Assembly: GCA_937915475.1 (NCBI GenBank)
Contig: CALGIR010000182.1
Span: 1 to 8,035 of the forward strand
Direction of reading: 5' to 3'
Origin: an uncultured Bacteroidales bacterium
Lineage (GTDB): Bacteria; Bacteroidota; Bacteroidia; Bacteroidales; Tenuifilaceae
DNA length: 8,035 nucleotides
In this document: piece after piece, positions 1 to 6,366 of the stretch
Numbering within the stretch: position 1 is the stretch's first letter
Layout: every line of letters begins with the position of its first letter
Notes under the pieces: generated by a model
The model's database searches: none
Told to the model about the DNA's origin: nothing
What the model saw: the letters and a program-made list of their open reading frames with translations, nothing else
Translations under genes and position numbers: made by a program

Positions 1-1492
1 CTAACTCCCCGTTGCTACCGCCATTACAAGTGATATTCTTTTTTTTGGAGAATACAACCGAGAAAGGATTTTTGTATTTGGCTAGGAAACCGTATTTATT
101 CGGTGAACTAGTGTTTGACAAAGGTGGATCAAAAGAAACAAGGGAACCTGGGTCACCATATTTAAGTTCAGTGGATGCAAAATAACCTGAAATGTAGGTA
201 TTTCCGAGACCGTCGTATATTACCCCCTGCCCTCTGTCTTCAAGATCTCCAGATAATGAACCAGCCGTAACTGGATTTCCTTCAAGATCAAACACAAAAA
301 ATCCAGCATCGTAACCTCCGCCAGAAGTTATTGTACTCTCATTAAAAGTTACACTGTTGGAGAAATAACCAGAACAAACCACTATGTTCTCGTAAATTTG
401 TATTCCGTAACCGCTATTCTGACTAGAGTTCCCAATAACGGTTTTCCATATTAAATTACCCTCTGCATTGTAACGAACAGCAATAATATCTGTTCCAGCA
501 GCAGTATATGGGGAGGACTGGCTTGTTGCTGTGCTATCAATTGTTCCTGTACCTCGAACGTAACCAATAGCATAAATATTATTGTCTATTGCTTTAATTG
601 AACGGAGCTGATCATCTCCGATTCCACCACCCTTGCGAACCCACTCCACAGTTCCGTCACTTGTATTCAATTGGAGAATGATAATATCGCCACTACCTGT
701 TGAAGTATAATCAGTGCTATTTGCAGTCATAGTTCCAATTAGAGCTCCTCCAACATAAAGATATCCCACTTCATCAACAGAAATTGCCTCTAGCAAAGTA
801 TTGTTGTTGCATGGGAAATGGGTGACCCAATAAAAATCCCCAGTGGTATCAAATTTTGCAGCAAATGAATTGTAATTACCGCCAGTTTGGGTAATCTGAA
901 CAACACCGCCAGGCTCAGTTGCGCCTCCTAGTTCGGCTGTTCCCTTTACAATTGCAGTAATATATAAGTAACCATCATAGTAATCAATATCGTAACCGCG
1001 GTTTCCAGCAGTTCCTCGAGCAACACTCCTTGCCCAATCAACTGTACCTGAAGAAGAAATTTTTGCTAAAAACACATCTTGTCCTCCAAGGCTTGTTATC
1101 TCCTCGGTATCAAAAGATGCTGTATTTCTAAATCCACCTGTGATGAATATATTATCACTTTCGTCGGTAACTATACCAAAAGGATCTTCGTTACTATCAC
1201 TGCCATACTGGCGAGCCCACAAAAGGGTTCCATCCGATGAGTATTTAGCAAGGTATATGTCTCTGGTATTGCTTGCTCCAAAATTAGTGAAGGAGTTTAC
1301 TCCAATGGTTATATTGCCCGTAAAGTATCCATAAACTAGAATATTACCACTTGCATCTAGAGTTAAATCCCTAACCTCAATATTTTCACTACCAGCAATC
1401 TGGTTAGCCCAATCCCACGTTTGTGCAAACGCAGTATTCAAATTTCCCAAGATGAGAAGAGCCAATGTTAAGAGGGTAAATGTTCGCTTCAT
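1..1492 (-). CDS. Secreted SBBP-type beta-propeller surface protein, 3' end outside window
   Basis: The frame is open from an ATG at 1492 to the window edge: 497 residues and no stop, so the gene continues to the left. Residues 1-23 form a signal peptide (MKRTF, a leucine-rich core, then AFA before Gln24), so export across the inner membrane is expected. Residues 46-482 hold seven repeats with strands like GNILVYGYFTG and DIYLAKYSSDG, each followed by a tryptophan-containing strand (LLWAR, VDWAR, LIWKT); this is the SBBP beta-propeller pattern. The last visible residues, 483-497, contain ITCNGGSNG, which resembles the start of a SprB-type repeat. Large Bacteroidota proteins of this build are usually sent to the surface by the type IX secretion system with a C-terminal sorting domain, but that end is not visible. 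It is divergent from the sulfotransferases. The function is unknown; adhesion or a structural surface role is inference. No Shine-Dalgarno sequence precedes the start. Confidence 0.88.
   Translation of the reverse strand, partial: MKRTFTLLTLALLILGNLNTAFAQTWDWANQIAGSENIEVRDLTLDASGNILVYGYFTGNITIGVNSFTNFGASNTRDIYLAKYSSDGTLLWARQYGSDSNEDPFGIVTDESDNIFITGGFRNTASFDTEEITSLGGQDVFLAKISSSGTVDWARSVARGTAGNRGYDIDYYDGYLYITAIVKGTAELGGATEPGGVVQITQTGGNYNSFAAKFDTTGDFYWVTHFPCNNNTLLEAISVDEVGYLYVGGALIGTMTANSTDYTSTGSGDIIILQLNTSDGTVEWVRKGGGIGDDQLRSIKAIDNNIYAIGYVRGTGTIDSTATSQSSPYTAAGTDIIAVRYNAEGNLIWKTVIGNSSQNSGYGIQIYENIVVCSGYFSNSVTFNESTITSGGGYDAGFFVFDLEGNPVTAGSLSGDLEDRGQGVIYDGLGNTYISGYFASTELKYGDPGSLVSFDPPLSNTSSPNKYGFLAKYKNPFSVVFSKKKNITCNGGSNGEL
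47..1357 (-). repeat. Seven SBBP-like propeller repeats within the surface protein
   Basis: Seven copies of a two-strand unit start near residues 46, 109, 171, 240, 301, 365 and 426 of the protein. The steps are 63, 62, 69, 61, 64 and 61 residues. Each unit has a hydrophobic strand of the form N-I/L-Y/F-hydrophobic-G-Y/F followed by G/N-T, and about 30 residues later a strand like D-hydrophobic-A-K-Y ending in G-x-hydrophobic-x-W. The copies have diverged at the DNA level, so this is an old protein repeat rather than recent tandem duplication. Seven units fit a closed seven-bladed propeller; that fold is inferred. Confidence 0.75.
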
Positions 1493-1516
1493 AGTATGTG
1501 GTTTTAAATTAAAAAC

Positions 1517-1564
1517 TTAACTTTGGTGCTAAGTTAATTATTTTTACGGACAAGTTAATTATTT
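1517..1564. repeat. Direct repeat and inverted repeat in the divergent intergenic region
   Basis: The 13-base sequence aagttaattattt occurs at 1531-1543 and again at 1552-1564. The copies are spaced 21 bases start to start, about two helical turns. The first copy also forms one arm of an inverted repeat: ttaactt at 1517-1523 and aagttaa at 1531-1537, with a 7-base loop, which overlaps the candidate -7 element. The repeats are read directly from the sequence. A role as an operator for a regulator of the divergent genes is inference. Confidence 0.4.
1518..1525 (+). promoter_or_regulatory. Candidate -7 promoter element for the sulfotransferase pair
   Basis: TAACTTTG matches the Bacteroidota -7 consensus TAnnTTTG exactly and points toward the sulfotransferase genes, which would give a leader of about 85 bases. 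No convincing TTTG or TTG is visible near -33, and the region is AT-rich, so a chance match is possible. No equally good element was found for the divergent surface-protein gene; the nearest is TAACTTAG on the minus strand at 1536-1529, with one mismatch. Confidence 0.3.
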
Positions 1565-1617
1565 GATACAGCAATTAGTTACAGTTAGTCAAGCAATATG
1601 TCCAATTTATCAAAACT

Positions 1618-2514
1618 ATGCCAATTATTCATTTAGGATATCCCAAAACGGGAACTACCTGGATACAAGAAGAGTTTTTTAAACATATATCCAACTACCA
1701 GTATGTAAAAAAAAATATTTGTAATGATATTTTTGCTAAACCAAATGCTTTTAGTTTTGATAAGCAAATAGCTGTAGAAAGAATTGTGCGCCTTGGACAG
1801 AACAAAGAGATAATTCTCAGCTCTGAACTATTTGCGGGAACAATCAACAGGGGTTGGCTTAGAGGATTCTGGAGCAAGGAAATAGCCAATCGGCTTCACA
1901 GCGTTTTTCCAAAAGCAGAAATAGTAATATTCATAAGGAGACAAGAGGATTTAATTGCATCGGCCTATATACAATATATTAAGAATGGAGGAAATTTCTC
2001 AATAAACCGATACTTAGAATCGTCAGCATATAACCTTTTCAACTTTGAGCACCTTAACTTTTACAAGCTAATTCAGTTTTACGAAACGTTATATGGAAGG
2101 AATTCCTTGCGAATTTTTCTTTTTGAGGACTTTAGAAATGATAACATAGGTTTCGTGAAAGACTTTTCGGCCAAATTAGGATTACAGGTTGATTTTTCAA
2201 ATATAGATTTCACGCCAATTAATGAAAGTCTCCCAATAAAATTATTGACACTAAAAAAGTTTAGTAACCTATTCTACTATAGAATGTTTCCCTACAAACA
2301 CTATTTATTTCCCATTCGAGGATGGGAAAATCACCAAGAAAAGGTCTTTACAAGTCTCTCAAAATTTAAGTTATTTAGCCCTAAAGCGAAACCAAAAGAT
2401 ATTTTGGGTGAGAAGTGGATTAATTACATTAAAACCTATTACAAGGAATCGAATAGGGTATTATTTGAAGAATATAAACTAGATGGTATGAAAAAGCATA
2501 ATTATTCTTTGTAG
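1618..2514 (+). CDS. PAPS-dependent sulfotransferase (first of tandem pair)
   Basis: This 298-residue cytosolic-type enzyme is expected to transfer sulfate from PAPS to an acceptor hydroxyl or amine, here probably on a glycan. The 5'-phosphosulfate loop is PKTGTTW at residues 9-15. The 3'-phosphate motif is FIRRQEDLIAS at 105-115, with Arg107 and Ser115 in the expected places. Glu70 in SSELFAG is a candidate catalytic base by analogy with heparan-type sulfotransferases. The C-terminus, TYYKESNRVLFEEYKLDG and so on, has the usual SN-x-x-L ending, so the protein is full length. The ATG at 1618 puts the P-loop near residue 10 as the family requires; no in-frame ATG and no Shine-Dalgarno sequence lies just upstream. 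Codons 30-33 contain nine consecutive A bases. The acceptor is not predictable from sequence. The closest relative in view is the next gene. Confidence 0.9.
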   Translation: MPIIHLGYPKTGTTWIQEEFFKHISNYQYVKKNICNDIFAKPNAFSFDKQIAVERIVRLGQNKEIILSSELFAGTINRGWLRGFWSKEIANRLHSVFPKAEIVIFIRRQEDLIASAYIQYIKNGGNFSINRYLESSAYNLFNFEHLNFYKLIQFYETLYGRNSLRIFLFEDFRNDNIGFVKDFSAKLGLQVDFSNIDFTPINESLPIKLLTLKKFSNLFYYRMFPYKHYLFPIRGWENHQEKVFTSLSKFKLFSPKAKPKDILGEKWINYIKTYYKESNRVLFEEYKLDGMKKHNYSL

Positions 2515-3441
2515 ATGACACTTCCTATTATACATATTGGTTACCCCAAAACAGGAACAACTTGGTTTCAGAATCATTTTTATCCTAAAATCGTAAACTA
2601 TAGATATTTGAGCAGACCTTTAGTCTTTAAGCATTTGATTGAACCAGATATTTTTTCTTATGACCCTTCAATAAGTATAAAGGAACTTGAGATAACGGGG
2701 GATAATATAGTTATCTGCGAAGAACTATTGCTTGGGGGTATCGATATTGGGTATGGAAATGGTAGCTATATTAAAGAAATGGCGCTAAGACTTAAGCAAA
2801 CCTTCCCAAATGGTAGGGTAGTAATCTTTATTAGAAATCAGGTTGATACAATCGCCTCATGGTACTATCAATACCTAAGAACTGGGGGGAGCTATTCGGC
2901 TAAGAAATACCTGTTTCGAGAGAATATGTATAATCTTTTTTATAAGGAATACGATTTGTTCTCTTTCAAAATTCTTGAATACGATAAGATTATTGACCTG
3001 TACACATCGATTTTCGGGTTAGAAAATGTTCATGTCTACTTGTATGAAGATTTTCTACATCAAAAAGAATCCTTTATCAAAGATTTTCTAATTAGGTATG
3101 GGTTTGAGACTACCGATTCGTCGAATTTGGAATATTTCAAAAAGCCTAACAAAAGATACCGTGTAATAATTCTTTACTTCGCTAGGCTAGTAAACTACTT
3201 CACGAATAAGAACCATGTTTTTAAAAGATACTTTTTCCACATCCCTTATCTTTTTGAACTATCATTACGTGTTTTTGAAAATCTCAACAAGTTTTGGATT
3301 TTTGGATCAAGATCAAGCAATAGGGTTATTCTCGGAAGGGAAATAATTTCATTTATCAATAACTACTACAAAGATTCAAATAAAAGATTGCTAGAAAATT
3401 ATAATATCGAAAGAATTATGCATTATAATTACCCAGTATAA
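2515..3441 (+). CDS. PAPS-dependent sulfotransferase (second of tandem pair)
   Basis: This 308-residue paralogue of the preceding gene has the same landmarks: PKTGTTW at 11-17, Glu70 in EELLLGG, and FIRNQVDTIAS at 105-115 with Arg107 and Ser115. The C-terminus NYYKDSNKRLLENYNIER also matches its neighbour. Its ATG follows the TAG of the first gene with no intervening base, which suggests a single mRNA and translational coupling. Between the motifs the two proteins differ widely, so they more likely have different acceptors or positions than serve as a dosage duplicate; that is inference. A hydrophobic, aromatic stretch near residues 215-250 (VIILYFARLVNYF onwards) may be an acceptor-site or membrane-contact region. 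The last 26 bases overlap the convergent glycosyltransferase gene. Confidence 0.9.
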   Translation: MTLPIIHIGYPKTGTTWFQNHFYPKIVNYRYLSRPLVFKHLIEPDIFSYDPSISIKELEITGDNIVICEELLLGGIDIGYGNGSYIKEMALRLKQTFPNGRVVIFIRNQVDTIASWYYQYLRTGGSYSAKKYLFRENMYNLFYKEYDLFSFKILEYDKIIDLYTSIFGLENVHVYLYEDFLHQKESFIKDFLIRYGFETTDSSNLEYFKKPNKRYRVIILYFARLVNYFTNKNHVFKRYFFHIPYLFELSLRVFENLNKFWIFGSRSSNRVILGREIISFINNYYKDSNKRLLENYNIERIMHYNYPV

Positions 3442-4255
3442 CCTTTTGAAATAATTTCTCCTTTTGCTCAACAATTTTGCTTAATATTAAATTGCTCTCC
3501 TTAGTATTTTCTTTTAATGATAATGGATATAGGCGAAGTAGCCAGTGTAGTTTGTACATTATCTTTATTGGCAACCACTTAGGAACAAGCAAATACCTTG
3601 CCCTTGCAAATATTGATTTTGGTTTTATCAAAAGGTCCGAACGAGTATAAGCATTCCTAAATCCTGCTCCATGATGATACACTAGATTTCCATATATACC
3701 AAAAAGCAAAGGATGACTTCCTAGGCTATGTGTACGATTAAGCGGGATCCACTTTTTCCCCCCCGAGTTAAGTCTATATAATAGGTTCCCGCCTACATCA
3801 GTAACCTTGCCAAAGGGAGTATCCCATTTGTACCCTGAGCGCCAGTCACCGATAATTTCCTTCCAATACTTAACCTTAACTAAGCAAAACGAAGGGTGGG
3901 GCTGAACATCACAAAGATTCTCAGTTCGCTGAATTGCAACCAGTGGAGTATTGGAATCGATTTTGCTTAAAGCAATTTCTATTTTTTCAATCGGGAAAGC
4001 ATCGCCATCAATAAAAAGAATGTAATCTTCATCGTTTGCTGATCTAACTATTACATCAGCCAAATAGTTTAGCCTGTCAGCATGATCCTCAATTGGTTCA
4101 TCAGCACAATAGTCAAATCTTGATTTGTGCTTAATTGCACCGCCCGATAAGAACGCATAGATTTTATAAGGAGAGTTGATATTGTGTGAAATAAAATAAA
4201 GTTGGATATCAATCCATCTGGTTGAGTTATGATGAATGGTTGCTATATGAATCAT
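3416..4255 (-). CDS. Putative GT-A-like glycosyltransferase (downstream member of paralogous pair)
   Basis: A 279-residue protein closely related to the gene upstream of it. It starts MIHIATIHHNSTRW, then has EDHADRLNYLADVI at 56-69, YILFIDGDAFP at 78-88 (Asp83-Gly-Asp85 is a DxD-type metal and nucleotide-sugar motif), QPHPSFC at 118-124, TDVGG at 152-156, HPLLFG at 181-186, and YHHGAGFRN at 193-201. The DGD after a hydrophobic strand points to a GT-A fold transferase using a UDP- or GDP-sugar, but I do not recognise a named family, so the donor and acceptor are unknown. No signal peptide or membrane segment is visible. Its ATG overlaps the stop of the upstream gene as TAATG, so coupled translation is likely. 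The 3' end overlaps the second sulfotransferase by 26 bases in the opposite direction. The context fits glycan assembly. Confidence 0.72.
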   Translation of the reverse strand: MIHIATIHHNSTRWIDIQLYFISHNINSPYKIYAFLSGGAIKHKSRFDYCADEPIEDHADRLNYLADVIVRSANDEDYILFIDGDAFPIEKIEIALSKIDSNTPLVAIQRTENLCDVQPHPSFCLVKVKYWKEIIGDWRSGYKWDTPFGKVTDVGGNLLYRLNSGGKKWIPLNRTHSLGSHPLLFGIYGNLVYHHGAGFRNAYTRSDLLIKPKSIFARARYLLVPKWLPIKIMYKLHWLLRLYPLSLKENTKESNLILSKIVEQKEKLFQKVILGNYNA

Positions 4256-5109
4256 TACAGAAATAAGGATTTAATGATTTGGAGAGAATCATCATCATGA
4301 ATTTGTTGAAAAACCTTACACGATATTTCTTTGTTTCTTTTAATTAATAGCCATTGAAGACCCGTTAGGTTCTGAAAACGATAAATGTTTCCTATACTCA
4401 TTTTATGCTGTATTTTTTCAATATACTTAAACAACCATATACATCTACTAAATTGCTTGCTTGGGCAAAGTCTGTCAATCTTAGAAATTGGATTTCTAAA
4501 ACCAGCGCCGTGATGATATATTTTATCTTCATAAACCCCAAACCATAATGGGTGTATATTATGTTTATTGGTTCGTTTTAAAGGATACCAAAAATAGTTG
4601 TTTTTAAAAGCATATTCCCATATCCGAGCCCCAACATCAGTAAATTCACCTTGAGTGGTACCCCAGTGAGGCCCAGGTGTCCAATCAAACTTATGCTTCA
4701 AGTAGCTATCAACCCTTGCAATGAAAAAGGATGGGTGAGGAATTGGCTCATCAAAACACTCAGCCTGTTGTATTGCGCCAAAAATATTATTATCAACTAT
4801 TTTCAAAAAATCGGAGTCTACAAAATCACAGGGGAAAGCATCTCCATCTAGAAGCATAATTATATCATTGGCCTTTGCTCTACTGCAAATTATTTCTGAT
4901 AATAGGTTAAGCTTAGTGGCATGATCTTTTACTGGGGTTGACTCAATATGATTGAACTGAGGATAAAGACGATCCTCTTTGAAATCATAAGGATAAATAT
5001 GGCCATAGAGTTTAAATGGCACTTTCATATACTTTCTAATATATGATAGCTGGATGGGCAGCCATTTGGCTGACTCCCAGTGAACCGTTCCAATATGAAT
5101 TGTTCTCAA
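4255..5109 (-). CDS. Putative GT-A-like glycosyltransferase (upstream member of paralogous pair), TTG start
   Basis: A 284-residue protein sharing all the conserved blocks of the next gene: RTIHIGTVHWESAKW at the N-terminus, KDHATKLNLLSEII at 61-74, IIMLLDGDAFP at 83-93 (Asp88-Gly-Asp90), PHPSFF at 124-129, TDVGARIW at 157-164, HPLWFG at 186-191, and YHHGAGFRN at 198-206. Family logic puts the start at a TTG at 5109. The in-frame upstream codons contain no ATG before a stop at about 5160, and the first internal ATG (residue 28) would remove the conserved N-terminal strand. Functional inference is as for its partner: a DxD-dependent sugar transferase of unknown specificity. A candidate promoter lies about 36 bases upstream. 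The two genes form a likely two-gene operon that faces the sulfotransferase pair. Confidence 0.72.
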   Translation of the reverse strand: MRTIHIGTVHWESAKWLPIQLSYIRKYMKVPFKLYGHIYPYDFKEDRLYPQFNHIESTPVKDHATKLNLLSEIICSRAKANDIIMLLDGDAFPCDFVDSDFLKIVDNNIFGAIQQAECFDEPIPHPSFFIARVDSYLKHKFDWTPGPHWGTTQGEFTDVGARIWEYAFKNNYFWYPLKRTNKHNIHPLWFGVYEDKIYHHGAGFRNPISKIDRLCPSKQFSRCIWLFKYIEKIQHKMSIGNIYRFQNLTGLQWLLIKRNKEISCKVFQQIHDDDSLQIIKSLFL

Positions 5110-5144
5110 GGGCTTAAATGCTATATTATTTCTACATTTGTTAT

Positions 5145-5152
5145 CAAATATA
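5145..5152 (-). promoter_or_regulatory. Candidate -7 promoter element for the GT-A-like pair
   Basis: On the minus strand this reads TATATTTG, an exact match to the Bacteroidota -7 consensus TAnnTTTG. It would place transcription initiation about 30 bases before the TTG start at 5109. The expected -33 region has only a T-run rather than TTTG, and the gap is very AT-rich (14 G/C in the 60 bases 5101-5160), so the support is the motif and its placement alone. Confidence 0.35.
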
Positions 5153-5209
5153 AACTTTTACTCTTTAGAAAAAAATGATAGTCTTAAACTCAAGGATTGA
5201 TTAAAAATA

Positions 5210-6352
5210 ATGCCAAATAGTATTCTCATAATAACATCTGAAGCAAACTCAAAAGTTGCTGGCGACAGCCAAAGCGCAGTTAATTTCGCCAGGGCGCTAA
5301 TACAAGCAGGTATAGAATGCTCAATAGCAACATGTTCAAATAATAAAAACGCACAGAAAAGGCTCGAACAAATTCCTGTTTACTCTATATTTTACACGGG
5401 CAGTATTGGAACTAAGATTTCTGCCCGATTACACTTTTTTTTTTACTTAGCAATACAGGGTATAAGGCATAAATATTGGCTTATATATGGTAAAACGTTA
5501 GGCAATAGGATTGCAATTATACTCGGTTTCTTAATGCGCAGAAAAGTTGTTTTTCGATCAACACTTGCAGGCTTTGATGACATTAAAACTTTGGCCAAAA
5601 GACCATATAATAAACACATATACTCTTTTGCCAGTGGTTACTGGGCGCTAAACAATTGGTTTGCTAAAGCTTACCACGAAACATATAAGGCAAGTAAAAG
5701 GAGCGTATTTATTTCTGCGCAAGGAGTTAATGAGAAGTTTAGGCCAGTAACTGCCGAGCAGAAAAGAGTTCTAAGGCAAAAACTCAAACTACCCTATGAC
5801 CTTCCAATAATTATAATGGTTGGACATGTAACTAGGCGTAAAGGATTTCCTGAAATCTTTGATTGGCTCAAGTCATTAAAAAAAGAGTTTCATCTTGTTA
5901 TCGTTGGCAACTACAGTCCAACAACGGGATCTAGACTTAGCAAACATTATGATGCAATGCAGAACAACTACACCTATGGCAAAACCAATTTGGGAGATTC
6001 TGTTACATTTACAGGTGAGGTGTATAATGTATTTGAATATCTACAAGCGGCCGATATTTTCTTACACGCATCATACCTTGAAGGATTTCCGCCAAATGTA
6101 CTTAACGAGGCAATGGCATGTGGACTACCCTGTTTGGTGCGTAAAATTATTGGAATTGACAACAAATACATTGAACAGAAAGCAATTACATTATTTAACA
6201 ATAAGCAAGAGCTAAAAGCACAAATGCAAGATTTACTTTACAGCAAAAGTTTGAGAGAGCACTATTCAAAAAATGCGGAAAAGTTTTCTGATGAACAATT
6301 AGAGATTGGAAGTATTACCCAAAATTTCATTCAATGGTTAAATAGCCTTTAA
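5210..6352 (+). CDS. GT4-type (GT-B fold) glycosyltransferase
   Basis: A 380-residue retaining-type transferase with the glycosyltransferase group 1 architecture. The N-terminal acceptor domain begins ILIITSEANSKVAGDSQSAV, with a Gly-Asp-Ser loop near 18-20. The C-terminal donor domain starts at about 199: IIMVGHVTRRKGFPE (201-215, with the Arg/Lys-Gly donor-phosphate contact), HLVIVGNY (228-235), VTFTGEV (265-271), and ADIFLHASYLEGFPPNVLNEAMACG (281-305). The two glutamates of the E-x7-E motif, Glu291 and Glu300, are here nine apart instead of eight because of an extra proline. It is probably cytosolic or peripheral on the inner membrane, adding a sugar to a lipid-linked or growing chain; the sugar is unknown. 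A ten-T run at 5435-5444 encodes FFF. The ATG lies 100 bases from the divergent gene with no Shine-Dalgarno sequence. The 3' end overlaps the next gene tail-to-tail by 15 bases. Confidence 0.88.
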   Translation: MPNSILIITSEANSKVAGDSQSAVNFARALIQAGIECSIATCSNNKNAQKRLEQIPVYSIFYTGSIGTKISARLHFFFYLAIQGIRHKYWLIYGKTLGNRIAIILGFLMRRKVVFRSTLAGFDDIKTLAKRPYNKHIYSFASGYWALNNWFAKAYHETYKASKRSVFISAQGVNEKFRPVTAEQKRVLRQKLKLPYDLPIIIMVGHVTRRKGFPEIFDWLKSLKKEFHLVIVGNYSPTTGSRLSKHYDAMQNNYTYGKTNLGDSVTFTGEVYNVFEYLQAADIFLHASYLEGFPPNVLNEAMACGLPCLVRKIIGIDNKYIEQKAITLFNNKQELKAQMQDLLYSKSLREHYSKNAEKFSDEQLEIGSITQNFIQWLNSL

Positions 6353-6366
6353 TAATTTTTTTAACC
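6336..6366. terminator. Weak inverted repeat across two convergent stops
   Basis: The arms ggttaaa (6336-6342) and tttaacc (6360-6366) enclose 17 bases that include the TAA of the rightward glycosyltransferase at 6350-6352; the TAA of the leftward one (6340-6338) falls in the left arm. The position is what a shared bidirectional terminator would need. The stem is short and AT-rich and the loop is long, so this is a tentative call. Confidence 0.2.

Noticed and set aside
1140..1334. Short rightward reading frame of 64 codons
   Set aside because: It lies wholly inside the surface-protein gene on the other strand, and its translation has no family signal.
3414..3430. Perfect 6-base-arm hairpin, aattat and ataatt around gcatt, at the convergent gene ends
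   Set aside because: The arms are all A/T, no T-run follows, and the bases encode the conserved C-terminus of the sulfotransferase, so it is unlikely to act as a terminator.
5895..6215. Overlapping 106-codon rightward frame and a 75-codon leftward frame at 5974-6201
   Set aside because: Both are shadows of the donor domain of the rightward GT4, which explains the sequence fully.
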